Origin: Microglena sp. YARC
Taxonomy: Eukaryota; Chlorophyta; Chlorophyceae; Chlamydomonadales; Chlamydomonadaceae
Direction: 5' to 3'
Assembly (NCBI GenBank): GCA_022414725.1
Contig: CM039464.1
Location: forward strand, 55,073,879-55,137,878
Length of the DNA stretch: 64,000 nucleotides
The notes below the pieces were generated by a model that saw only the letters and a program-made list of their open reading frames with translations, did not search any database and had not been told where the DNA came from. The translations under genes and the position numbers were made by a program. Below, one piece after another: positions 13,702-25,700 of the stretch (its first letter is position 1; every line of letters begins with the position of its first letter).

Positions 13702-14037
13702 TCAAGACGCTTTCGCGAGCAACGGATGTAGATGAGGAAATACACGATTGACAAGTGTAATACAAACAACAACAACTAGCTGCTGCCTGAATGATGAATA
13801 GAAATAATCACTCACAACTTTTCCTGTATGTCGGAGGTTTCTTCTTTTACCTGGAGAGAAGCTCAATATCATTAAAGGCGCCATCTCATAATTCGGATCC
13901 GTGTACGTTGTCACACGCGCGATCCATGTGGTGGGTCCTCCAAATAAGCAAAAGTTCCTGCAAGGGGCACCAGATCCGTGTATAACAGGAGAGGGGGTCA
14001 TCGGAAGACAAAGTCGAGATGAAAAAAAACAGAGCAT
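13702..14037 (-). CDS. Hypothetical ORF, 111 aa
   Basis: A 111-residue minus-strand frame of mixed composition whose middle part (a G-A-P-C start, then TWIARVTTYTDPNYEMAPL) looks protein-like. No domain is recognised. It lies in the only long non-repetitive stretch of the first 18 kb. It could be part of a split gene with 13388-13618 or a chance frame. Confidence 0.18.
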   Translation of the reverse strand: MLCFFSSRLCLPMTPSPVIHGSGAPCRNFCLFGGPTTWIARVTTYTDPNYEMAPLMILSFSPGKRRNLRHTGKVVSDYFYSSFRQQLVVVVCITLVNRVFPHLHPLLAKAS

Positions 14038-14869
14038 GAAAAATTACCAAAATGAGACAAAAAAGAGGTTTTACTAACTGAGTAATAAAGGTAGGAAGAC
14101 GAAGGGACTGGAGCGAAGCTCATTGAAAGTTGTAGAGGTAGCTAGCTTGGTGGCGAGGTAGCCTCACGCTGTGAGGGTCTGTTTTCATGCAACCCGTGCA
14201 GTCTCGGTGGTTTGTGTCTCTGGGAGGGGGACAGATGGCGTGATGAGTATAGACAGGGTGAAGTAGTAAGCAGAGCATCTTGGGAGCGCAGTAGAGACTG
14301 CAACTGGTGAACATGGCTGGAGAGGCCTTCTCCTTTTCGGGGAATTTTGGATAAACTTTCTGTGGCATCTTCTTGTGCGAGAGTCGGAGAGGCACTTAGG
14401 CACGCTGGTCAAGGAATGATAAAGTTTGCACAATGCCTTACATGAGAGACGTGATCTTGTTGGATATCTTCTTTCGGTCTCCTCTTTCTGGACGACGTCG
14501 AGAATATTTGTTGTATGCGAAACGAGTGATCTGGGCAACATGGTAGCATGAGAAGATTTGGGAACGAGGGGGAAGAGAGGAGATTTGGGGTTTATAAGTT
14601 GTTGTTTGTTGTTGTGTTTTCAAAATGCGTCCATTTTTTTTTATATGAAAACTGTTGCACACTTTATATTGAAAGGGTCAGGCGATTCGTAACTGTCTCG
14701 ATGATGTGTAAAAAACATTCATTCTCGTAACCAAGCATGAGTTTTTTTGACGAAATATTGAAGATGTATTGGAGATATTTATCATGGATTTGAAAGAATG
14801 CCACTAAACAAGTGCTTCGTTAGCAAACATGGGATGCCGTCGCACCCGGTGTGTCACAGGATATACCTG

Positions 14870-16080
14870 GACATTTAAGTTTGGATATGTCTACGTTTGC
14901 AGGCTCGACGGTTTGAAAATCGGTTATCATAGGTGGGAAAGACGTAACTCATAAACAATATCGAGAGATCGAAACAATATGAAGACATTCACGTTGTCGG
15001 CTCTGCGTTGGTTTAACTAGACTTTCGCACACCAGACGTGTTGACATATCACGCTGTCACGGATACATGCGTTGGTTATCTGGATTGTGTCACCTCAGCG
15101 GCGAAGACATATAGTTGTCCGGCTCACTGCGTTGGTTAACTAGACTTTCGCCCCACAGACGTGTTAGACAATATCAACCGATTGTCCGGAATCACTGGCG
15201 TTTGGTTTATCTGGATAATGCTGTACACTCAGCAGAAGGCGAAGACTATATTCTGTCGGCTCACTTCGTTGCTTACCTGGCATGCCGTACAGAATGTGGA
15301 AGACATATCACTCTGTAGGACTCAACTTCGTTGACGCACCTTAACATTGGCGCACACCTACGTTTGAACATATCACCACTTGTCGGCCTATTTTTGATGT
15401 CGCCTTAACATCCGTTAACACGTTTGTTGGAATACATATCACCGGCTTTCGGTCAACTCGTTGGTTCGGTGAACTATGTCGTAACACCTCCGCTGGAGAT
15501 ACCTATCTTCTGTGGACTCACTTGTTGCTTCACCTGATATGTCGTACACGAAAGTGGAACGACTATACATATCCGCCTCACTTCGTTGACGACCTGAACT
15601 GGCGCACATCTACGTTGCCGACTAATATTGATGTCGGGCTCCTTCGTTGATTCACTGGAATAATGGATAACACGCTTGTGGACAGCATAATCAACTCTGT
15701 AGATCACTTTGTTGACGCCCTGACATGTCGTACACAGTGTGGACAAATATCACCGCTGTCAGGACTCACTTTCGTTGCTTCACTTCTTCTACATTCCTTG
15801 AACATTCCAGGTGGAAGACAGGATCGAAGAACCTATCACCGCTGTCCGGCCTCACTGCGTTGGTTCACCTCGAATTTAGACCTCCACATGGGACTATCAC
15901 CGCGTTCCGGCCTCACTTCGTTGGTTCACCTGGACATTTTCGAACACCGACGTTGGACGACATATCACCGCTTGCCGGACTCACTTCATTGATCACCTGA
16001 ACATGAAGGACACCCGGTACGACGACATATCACCGCTTTCCCGCCCTCACTTCGTTGATTCATTCTGAAAATGACGAAAG
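14870..16080. repeat. About 80-bp tandem repeat, noisy
   Basis: About 14 degenerate copies of a unit containing GACATATCACCGCTGTCCGG, CTCACTTCGTTGGTTCACCT and GGACAT, then ACACCGACGTTG. Many copies have private one-base insertions or losses, so the frames in it are not meaningful. Confidence 0.85.
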
Positions 16081-16084
16081 ACGG

Positions 16085-16570
16085 TAAAGTAGTCATTGAC
16101 CAGGGTTTAAAGGGTGTCATTTTGCGTAGTTGACCAGGGTTTAAGTGCGTGCGTCATTTTGGTCAGTTGATCCGGGTTCAGGTGTTCCATTTTTTGCCTA
16201 TTTAATCTGGATTCAAGTGTGTCATTTTTGCCTAGTTGATCCGGGTTCAAGTGTGTCATTTTTTGCCTAGTTGACCAGGGTTCAAGTGTGTCATTTTTTG
16301 CCTAGTTGACCAGGGTTTAAGGGTGTCAATTTTTGCCTAGTTGATCCGGGTTCAAGTGTGTCCTTTTTGCCTAGTTGACCAGGGTTTAAGGGTGTCAATT
16401 TTTGCCTAGTTGATCCGGGTTCAAGTGTGTCCTTTTTGCCTAGTTGACCAGGGTCTAAGGGTGTCAATTTTTGCCTAGTTGATCCGGGTTCAAGTGTGTC
16501 CTTTTTGCCTAGTTGATCTGGGTTTAAGTGTGTCTTTTTTTGCCTAGTTGATCTGGGTTCAAGTGTTCCG
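16085..16570. repeat. About 35-bp minisatellite
   Basis: About 13 copies of a unit with TTTTTGCCTAGTTGACCAGG then GTTTAAGGGTGTCA. Two main variants (GACCAGGGTTTAAG and GATCCGGGTTCAAG) alternate, so there is a partial two-unit higher-order pattern. Confidence 0.9.
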
Positions 16571-16599
16571 GCCCGATACGAGAATCAGGCAGGCCAAAG

Positions 16600-16800
16600 A
16601 AGCAGCCCGATTGTAAACGTTTGAAATGTCAAAATGTTACACCTGGACATATTGCAGCCCTTGTAAAACGTTTGAAATGTCAAAATGTACACAATGGACA
16701 TTGTGCAGCCAAATTTTAAACGTTTCTGCTTCCAAATGTTACATTCTGAAGCGGCATGCAGCCCGTTTGTAAACGTTTTCCATTCCAAATGCCACCACCT
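16600..16800. repeat. About 55-60 bp tandem repeat, four copies
   Basis: Copies share GCAGCCCGATTGTAAACGTT and TGAAATGTCAAAATGTTACA. A further partial copy, GCAGCCCGATTTTAAACGTT, occurs at about 17621, after the hAT MITE. Confidence 0.8.
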
Positions 16801-16899
16801 GGGCTTGAACTTGAACTTGGTTACATAGCTGTATCCAGCAATTTGGATGCTCGCCGTCTTCGGTAGTAAAAACAAATTATTGCCAGAAAATGTAAACTC

Positions 16900-17182
16900 G
16901 AACAAATCACTTCAAACCCAGTTCAAACCTATCAAAAAAGACTTGATCCAGTCTCTTCATACATTCATGGATGAACAAAGGAAGCTATTCTCGCCCTTCA
17001 ACTTCTGGATTGCACATCAGATACTGTAGAGGAATCATTTTGCTCTCCGATCGGGAAATCAGGCTCTGATAGTTTCTTCTAGAATTCAGCAAGCCTTCGT
17101 CAGTACATTCAAAAACCACATGGTGTTCATCTTGAACTGTTCCATAATTACAAAGGTGACACACTCGATATTTCCAAGGCAC
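16900..17182 (-). pseudogene. Retroelement C-terminal zinc-knuckle relic
   Basis: The minus strand encodes RVCHLCNYGTVQDEHHVVFE followed by C. This C-x2-C, D-E-x-H, F-E-C pattern is found near the C-terminus of many LINE-type reverse transcriptase polyproteins. Downstream, in a shifted frame, the strand reads FIHECMKRLDQVFFDRFELG and then a stop, which fits the family's terminal helix. A frameshift and a stop separate the two, and no RT catalytic domain is visible. A second relic of the same type lies at 43516-44262. Confidence 0.55.
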
Positions 17183-17334
17183 AATTGGACATTTCCCAGT
17201 CTACGTATCAGTTTCCACTTTTAGGTAGTGGGAGGAAGTTATAAATCTAGACATATTACGCACAACCTTGTGAGGTAGGTCTCGGATGAGAAAATAGAAA
17301 ATCACCACCCAACATTCCATCCACTCCTGGGCAC

Positions 17335-17536
17335 CAGGGTACTTCGAGCTTATGCGGGCTGGCGCGCCAGACAGTGCACTTTTTGAGCCCCACTAGCGCG
17401 TTTTTGCGCAGTTTTTTTGCAACCCCCTGTGGGCCCAGCAAGCAATTTTGCGCTTTTTGCACTACAAAGCGCAATTTTTTGTTTTTCAAGTGTGCTAAAG
17501 CGCTGGCCAATTCGGTCAATGGACAGAAGTACCCTG
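17335..17536. mobile_element. hAT-type MITE with perfect 8-bp target duplication
   Basis: Starts CAGGGTACTTC and ends GAAGTACCCTG, a perfect 11-bp terminal inverted repeat. It is flanked by CTGGGCAC on both sides (17327-17334 and 17537-17544), the 8-bp duplication typical of hAT elements. At 202 bp it encodes nothing. The interior has CG-rich inverted motifs (GGCTGGCGCGCCAG, AAAGCGC). A second copy of the right junction (ACCCTGCTGGGCACTGTGCA) lies about 65 bp downstream, so the junction was later duplicated. Confidence 0.88.
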
Positions 17537-17689
17537 CTGGGCACTGTGCAGTAAACTGTAATTACACGGATGTAACAATTTCAATTTCAATTTCAATACC
17601 CTGCTGGGCACTGTGCAGGCGTGCAGCCCGATTTTAAACGTTGAGGTCAAAACCCTTAGGATCCACTGGACCAAATAGAGTGCCAGAGG

Positions 17690-17850
17690 GGTAGATCCCA
17701 ACCTAGGGGTAGGACAAATAGGCTATAGGAACTTGCCCAACCGTGACAAGGAAGGGCTAAAAAAAATTAAAAGGCATTGACGAACTGAACCCCAAGTAAT
17801 CGATTTACCAACAGGGGCCCTGAGTTCGTGCTACAGTGCTAATTTAATTC
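17690..17850 (+). repeat. Dispersed repeat D1, copy 1
   Basis: Carries AGGGGTAGGACAAATAGGCT, ACTTGCCCAACCGTGACA, GAAGGGCTAAAAA, GAACTGAACCCCAA and CCCTGAGTTCGTGCTA in that order. The same ordered blocks occur at about 45404-45530 (+), 47488-47612 (-), 57000-57125 (-) and, partly, 36243-36365 (-). It is a family of interspersed repeats of about 130-160 bp, SINE-sized, with no target duplication identified. Confidence 0.75.
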
Positions 17851-17879
17851 GGCATGTTCAATGTCAAAGGTTGAACAGT

Positions 17880-18000
17880 GTCTGTGTGTGTGATGCGGTA
17901 TGTGGTGTGAGAGATTTTGTGTGGGGATGGGTGAATGTGAGTGTGTGTGTGTGGGGGAGTGTGTGTGGGTGGGTTGGGGGGGGGGGGGCAGTATGGGTGT
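17880..18000. repeat. (GT)n/(G)n low-complexity tract
   Basis: Imperfect GT dinucleotide run followed by a GGGTGGG and poly-G stretch. The stretch 18000-19000 after it has no recognisable gene or repeat; it is the upstream flank of the hydrolase gene and may hold its promoter, but I can point to no TATA or other motif. Confidence 0.7.
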
Positions 18001-19068
18001 GGATAAGTGTATAGGATGCTCCCAGGTCAGCTCTCATTTGTTTTTTTTTTGTCACTTTTTTACTCAGACCTCGAAATGACATTCTGAGACCTCCCATGAG
18101 TAGGCCTTGGTAAGGATAATCTATTGGCACCACTTTGGATCTCGCGCAATAAGTATTTTTTAATGTTTGTTGTATATCCATCCCCGTTGACATCACGTTG
18201 TAATAACCTATCAAGCCGGGGACCAGTGACCCCTGAAATGGGATTTGACCTTCTGAATCAGTGATCCGACTTACCGCCCTCCAATCGGCCTAGGATCGAC
18301 GTCTGCGGAGAGTGGGACGAGTGTGACCGAGTGTGACCGCACTCGCATTGCCGACCGACAGGCTTGGCACCAGCGTCCGAAACTCCGAATTTACCCCAGG
18401 ACTGACCGGGACTGACGTCGAGCTACGCCAACTAACAGGTATCGACGGGTATCGACTGTCTCCCGTCTTCCTTCCCGTCCCTCGCCAACCCATTGCCCTC
18501 GCTAACCCCGAATCTCCAATGTGCCGCTGTCCAGTCACGGCACTGTTTTGCTGAGTTTGTGTAACGATCTCCTGTCTATCACGATCTAGCGCCCGTCGAA
18601 ACTTCATGCCAGAGTCATAGGCAGTCCATTGTTCACCCATCACAGAAAACACCAGCCCCTGCTAAGTAGCCACCCACGCTTCAGACCCTCCCAGAGTCCC
18701 AGAACCCCACCCAGGACTCTCCAGCTTGGCAGTACAACTGTACCAAATCTGGCCTACTCCATAATTAGCCCCTCCTGTCCTGCCAGAGTTGGTCTTCATT
18801 GTCCGAGGCTGGGAAAGTCCCTTCAGCCTATTCAGCTACCCCAGGACTGTACAGCAGACATCCCTGCTCCATTTGATCTGGTCTCTCATCTTAGGGCAGA
18901 ACAAAGAGCATTCGGCAGTACAAGGAGCAAGCCCAAACGCTCCGTCCAAATCTCAGATCTCTAGAGAGACAGAGATTGAAGTGAGCAACCCGATACTGCA
19001 TGTTGATTGTCAACAGCTCCTAGGCACATCCGTTTCACGAGTTCGTACCCGCTGGAGGCAGACAAGCC

Positions 19069-19135
19069 CGGATCAGCCCGGATCAGCCCGGATCAGCCCA
19101 GCCCAGTACAGCCCAGATCAGGCCAGACCAGCCCA
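19069..19135. repeat. GGATCAGCCC short tandem repeat
   Basis: About six copies of GGATCAGCCC or a close variant, some 130-200 bp upstream of the hydrolase start codon. Confidence 0.8.
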
Positions 19136-19264
19136 CAAGTTCAAAAACCACCAAAGACAGACACAACCAGAACAGCCCAGGTCAGCCACGGTTCCTGACA
19201 ACCAGGGCCTCCAAATACATTTACCTTTCTTTTGTCATTGGCAGGCCCTTGTTGACCCACAACA

Positions 19265-22200
19265 ATGAGTGCCCTACCGTACCCCCTCCGTCCTTCCAGC
19301 TCTCTCCCACGCCCTCTCCTCCTCCTCCTCCTCCTGGCCCTGTCCACCCACATGTCCACCCTAGCTGGCGGTGCAGAAATATCGGGAGATATCAGTACTT
19401 GGAACCCTCTATTCCAGGAACAGCACCCAGAGAAAAAGCGCTTCTGGACGTGGGAAGACCTGGACCCCGCGTACTTAAACCTCGGAAAGTTATCAACAGC
19501 CAAACGCTTGATCGACAAGCTCAACAATGGGCAGCCTATCACTGTGGCTGGGATTGGATCTTCAGTGATTGCTAGCTTTGGGGGCTGCTGGCAGACGTCG
19601 TACCAGGTGTGTGTGTGTGTGTGTGCAAGTGTGTGTGTTTGAGGATGTCCATGTGTTTGTGTGTGCATGTGCATGTGTGTGTTGGGTGTGTATGTGTTTG
19701 GTGTGTGTGTTGTGTGTTTTGTGTGTGTTATGTGAATGTGTTGGGTGTGTGTCGTGTGTGTGTATGTGTGTGTTGGATGCGTGCGTGGTGTGTGTGTGTT
19801 AGGTTTTTGCGTGTGTATGTGTGTGTTGGATGTGTGTGTGTGTTGTGTGTTGTGTGTGTTGTGTGTGTGTCCGTATGTGTGTGTGTTGGGTGTGTGTGTT
19901 GGGTGTGTATGAATGATAAGGTTATCCCCAGCCAAGCACCATGTGCTTTATTTTGTACTGCCATCGCTTTAGCCTATTATATTCGTATTATTCGTTTATT
20001 CTGAACGTGTCCAACCAGTCAAACGTGATCGACAAGCTCAACAATGGGCAGCCTATCACTGTGGCTTGAATTGGATCTCCAGTCATTGCTAGCTTTGGGG
20101 GCTGCTGGTAGACGTCGTGCCAGGTGTGTACGTGTGTGCGTGTGTATTGGGTGTGTGTTTGTATGTGCATGTGTGTGTTGGGTGTGTTTGTTTGCATTTG
20201 CACGTGTGTGCATGTGCATGGGGTGTGCCTATGTTACGGGTATGTGCATGTTTGTGGATGTGTATGTACGTGTTTTCATGTGTGCATGCATTTGTGCATT
20301 TGCATATGCATGGGGTGTGCCTATGGTACGGGTATTTGCCCCTTTCTTGTGCCTGTAGCTACATGCCCTATTAGACCTGGGCATCACCCTCAACCCTCTA
20401 CCCTAAAGCTTAAAGCCAAAGCTATGTACCCCTTTCTTGTGCCTGGTGCTGCATGCCCTATTAGACCTGGGCAGTACCCTCAACCTCTACCCTCTACCCT
20501 CTACCCCCTACCCCCTACCCCCTACCCTTCCCCTCTACCTCTACCCTCTACCCCCTACCCTACCCCTTGCCCTCTACCCTCTACCCTCTACCCCTCTACC
20601 CTCTACCCTCTACCCCCTACCCCCTACCCCTGCCCACTAACCTCTACCCTAAACCTTAAAGCCTAACACCTATGTGCCCCTTTCTTGTTCCTGGTGCTGC
20701 AGTCCCAATTATATCGGGGCATCATCCTGAACCACTACCCTCGACCCTCTAACCTCTTACCCCTACCCTTTACCCCTGCCCACTAACCTCTACCCTAAAC
20801 CTTAAAGCCCAAACACCTATGTACCCCTTTCTTGTGCCTGGTGCTGCAGTCCCTATTAGACCTGGGCATCACCCTCAATCCTCAACCCTCTTCCCTCTAA
20901 TGTGTAACCTCTTGTGCCTGGTTCTGCAGTCCCTATTAGACGTGGGCATCACCCTCAACCTCTACTCTCTACGCTCTACCCTCTACCCTCCACCTTCTAC
21001 CCCTACCCTCTACCCTGTACCCTAAAAACTAACTCTTGTGCCCCTTTCTTGTGCCTGATGCTGCAGGCCCTATTAGACCTGGGCATCACCCTCAACCCTT
21101 CACTTTACCCTCTAACCTCTAGCCTCTAACATCTACCCCTACCCCCTACCCTCTACCCTAAAGCCTAAAGCCTAACACATGTGCCCCTTTCTTGTGCCTG
21201 ATGCTGCAGGCCCTATTAGACCTGGGTATCACCCTCAACCCTTCACTTTACCCTCTAACCTCTAACCTCTAACATCTACCCCTACCCCCTACCCTCTACC
21301 CTAAAGCCTAAAGCCTAACACATGTGCCCCTTTCTTGTGCCCCTTTCTTGTGCCTGATGCTGCAGTCCCTATTAGACCTGGGCATCACCCTCAACCCTTC
21401 AGTTTACCCTCTACCCTCTAACCTCTAACCCCTACCCTCTAACCTCTAACATCTACCCCTACCCTCTACCCTAAAGCCTAAAGCCTAACACATGTGCCCC
21501 TTTCTTGTGTCTGATGCTGCAGGCCCTATTAGACCTGGGCATCACCCTCAACCCTTCAGTTTACCCCCAGCCAGGGGAGACCGCCAAAATTGAAGCCATA
21601 AACAACCGCACCCACCCATGTTGGTCTAATACTGGGTATTGGACAAGCACGATGGACATGTTGAATAGGACGTGGCCCAACTCCAAGCATGTCTGGGTCA
21701 ACCTTGGGCGCAATGGTGCCGGCTTGGAGACGTTTACAGGTGAGTGGTTGTTTAGACCCAACTAACAGGACAGGCTAGCTCACCTTTTAAGAGGAGTGAG
21801 GCTGGAGGGTAGAAAGTGGGTAGGGGGAGGAATAAGACCTGGCCCAACCCCAAGAATATATCTGGGAGAACCTTGGATGGAATGGAGCGGGCTTGGAGAC
21901 TTTAACCGGTGAGTAGTTGCTTTCATATTACTGTGGTTGTTCCAATTAACAGGATGGCTTTACACACCCCTTTGGGAGGGTGGGGGTGGAGGTGGAGGAT
22001 AGAAAGTCGGTAGGTGACGGACCTGGCCCTCCTCCAAGCATATTTAGGTGAACCTTGGGCGCAATGGTGCCGGCTAGGAGACTTTTACCGGAGAGTGGGT
22101 GTCTTGGGATGCCTTATGGAAACGGCTACAAGTGAAGCCATAGACAAGCGCACCCACCCATGTTGGTCTAATACTGGGTATTGGACAAGCACAATGGAAA

Positions 22201-22664
22201 TGTTGAATAGGATCTGGCCCAACTCCAAGCATGTCGGGGTGAACCTTGGTCGCAATGGAGCGGGCTTGGAGACTTATACAGATGAGTGATTGTTTTGGGA
22301 TTTGTGTGGAATATGACTTGGCCCAACTTGATACATGTCTGGGTGGACCTTGGTCGCAATGGAGCGGGCTTGGAGACTTGTACCGGTGAGTGCTTGTTTT
22401 GGGATTTGTGTGGAATATGACTTGGCCCAACTTGATACATGTCTGGGTGGACCTTGGTCGTAATGGTGCGGGCTTGGAGACTTGTACCGGTGAGTGCTTG
22501 TTTTGGGATTCCTGTGGATAGGCAGAAATAGGGGAAGGTATAGGACCTGGCCCAACTTGAAGCATATCTGGGTGAACCTCGGACATAATGGACCCCCCCC
22601 CACCCACACACCCACACACCCACACACCCACACACCACCCACACACCATCACCACCACCACCAC

Positions 22665-22696
<32 letters not shown>

Positions 22697-22720
22697 CACA
22701 CACACACACATGCACACACA

Positions 22721-22772
<52 letters not shown>

Positions 22773-25700
22773 ACCACTGTAGGAGGAATCTGTTGGGAGA
22801 GTTGGCTGCCCCAGGAGGTCGACCTCAAATACCTCATTATGATCGATCACAACTCCATCTCCTCTCGCCCCTACGCTGTGGAGCGCCTCATGCGCTTGCT
22901 ACTACTCCCCTCCCCCCCCCCCCCCCCCACACACACACACCCACCCACCCCACCCCCATCACCGCAACTGTAGGAGGAATCTGTTGGGAGAGTGGGCTGC
23001 CCCAGGAGGTCGACCACAATACCTCATTAGGATCGATCACAACTCCATCTCCTCTCGCCCCTACGCTGTGGAGCGCCTCATGCGCTTACTACTACTCCCC
23101 TCCCCCCCCCCCCCCCCCCCTTCCCCCACACACACACCACCCCCCATCACCGCAACTGAAGGAGGTATCTGCTGGGAGAGTGGGCTGCCCCAGGAGGTGG
23201 ACCTCATTATGATCGATCACAACTCCATCTCCTCTCGCCCTACGCTGTGGAGCGCCTCATGCGCTTGCTACTACTCCCCTCCCCCCCCCCCACAAACACA
23301 CACCCCACCCCCATCACCGCAACTGTAGGAGGAATCTGCTGGGAGAGTGGGCTGCCCCAGGAGGTGGACCTCATTATGATCGATCACAATTCCATCTTCT
23401 CTCGCCCCTACGCTGTGGAGCGCCTCATGCGCATGCTCCTTCACGCAAAGTACGAGCCTGCTATTATGATGTTCGCAAACATGATGCTATGCCAAGGCTG
23501 TGCTGGTATCCCCATCAATGCCCATTCGCTTCTACAGGTGTGTGGTTGGTGGGTAGGGGTGTGTGGTTGGTGGAGGTGGGGGTGTGTGGTTGGAGGGTGA
23601 GGGTCTGTGGTTGGTGGGTGGGGGTGCCTTGTGATATTGGGCAACATGATTCTCTGTCAAGGCTATGCTGGTATCCCCATCAATGGCTATTCGTTACTAC
23701 TGGTGCGTGGTTGGTAGGTATGGTTAGCGGTCGGTGGTGGTTGGGGGGTAGGGTCAGTGGTTGGTGGGTGTGGGTGGTTGGTGGTGGTGGTGGGGTGCGT
23801 GGTTGGTGAGTAGGGGTCCCTATTGGTATTCGGCAACACGATGCTTTGCCAAGGCTGTGCTGGTATCCCCATATGTGGCCATTCACTCCTACTGGTGTGT
23901 GGTTGGAGGGTAGGGTCAGTGGTTGGAGGGTGGGGGTGTGGTTGGTGGGTGGGGGTGTGGTTGGTGGGTGGGGGTGCCTTATGATATTCAGCAACACAAT
24001 GCTTTGCCAAGGCTGTGCTGTTATCCCCATCCATGGCCATTCGCTCATGTAGGTGCATGGGTCAGTGGTTAGTGGCAGGCAGACAGATATATGGACAGAT
24101 AGACATGCAGACATACAGACAAGCAGACAGGCAGACAGACAGATAGACAGGCAGGCAGATTGGCAGACAAGCAGACAGACAAGCAGACAGGCAGACAGAC
24201 GGACTACCTTATAACAAGTATTCCCACCGACACACCCACCCACTAACCAAAAACTGACAAACACCACCACACAAAACACAACAAAACACCACCAACATCC
24301 ACCAACCACCACCAACCACCACAACCACCACAAACATCCACCAACCACCACGAACACCATCGGTGGAAGGTTCAGCAGTGCTTCCTTTGAAGGGTGAGCT
24401 CCTCTTCCCCTAAGGGGGAATCCGCCGCTGACCAATTTGTCTTTTTCAAGATATTTCAGTGGGCCCCTGCCCAAGTCACCTACCTGCCATGAACACACTC
24501 ATTAACCATTAACACACTCATTAACATACTCATTAACCATTAACACATTAACCGTGAACTCTTAAACCCTCATAACCATTAACCATTAACCATTAAAACA
24601 TTAACCATTGACTCATTAACCATTAACACACTCATTAACCATTAACACACTCTAACATACAACAATACCACTTACTAACCCACTCACACTAAAACCAAAG
24701 GCAGACAGCCAACACCAGACAAACCACCACAATCCACCATCTGCTCAAGTATCAGCAGTGCTCTCTTGCGAACGACAACTCTTCTTGACTAACTGCCTGC
24801 CTTTTAATGTACACACTATAACATGCAACCTATACCACTCACCAACTCACACACCCACACACCAAAGACAGAAAACCACCACAAACCAACCAAATACGGA
24901 CAACCACCACCACACAGACCACCCAAATCATGCACCAACCACCACCAACCACCATATGTAGGAGTTTCAGCATTGCTTCCTTGGGAACGTGAACTCCTCT
25001 TGCGAGCTTGTGGCAAAGATGCAGCCTGAGGGCATCACATCAAAGGAGTCGATCTTCTTGGCAGAACGGACTAGCTTCCACGAAGAGTGAGTCCCCCACC
25101 ACCCACAATCCCTCCCCTCTACCCCACACCTACACCAGCAGCACAACCACCCCTACCACCATATCCATGGTTAGACTCTTCTTGATGGAACGGACTGCCT
25201 TCCACCAAGAATAAGTCCCCCACCACACACAACCCCTCCCCTCTACCCCACGCCTATACCAGCAGCACCACCAACATCATCACATCCATGGTTACACTCT
25301 TCTTGACAGAATGGACTACCACACCCACACCCACACCAAGATGCACACCCACGCCTAGACCTTCACCCAGACCCACACCCACACCCAGATCCACACCCAC
25401 GCCCAGACCTACTCCCAGAACCACACCCACACCCAGATCCACACCCACGCCCAGACCTACTCCCAGAACCACACCCAGATCCACACCCACGCCCAGACCT
25501 ACACCCAGACCCACACCCACACCCAGATCCACACCCACGCCCAGACCTACACCCAGACCCACACCCACACCCAGATCCACACCCACGCCCAGACCTACTC
25601 CCAGACCCACACCCACACCCAGATCCACACCCACGCCCAGACCTACACCCACACCCACACCCAGATCCACACCCACGCCCAGAACTTCACCCAGACCCAC

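Larger units (their letters stand above)
12881..14800. other. Apparently single-copy region, no assignable gene
   Basis: About 1.9 kb of mixed composition without obvious tandem structure. Minus-strand frames at 13388-13618, 13702-14037 and 14120-14541 look more protein-like than the repeat shadows, but I recognise none of them. A fragmented or intron-containing minus-strand gene is possible. Confidence 0.4.

Noticed and set aside
16985..17182. A small host zinc-finger gene
   Set aside because: The C-x2-C...D-E-x-H...F-E-C order matches LINE-type C-termini, a second copy exists at 43951-44169, and both are broken.
19728..19964. His/Thr-rich ORFs on the minus strand and Cys/Val-rich ORFs on plus near 19.6-20.4 kb
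   Set aside because: Translations of (GT)n tracts in intron 1.
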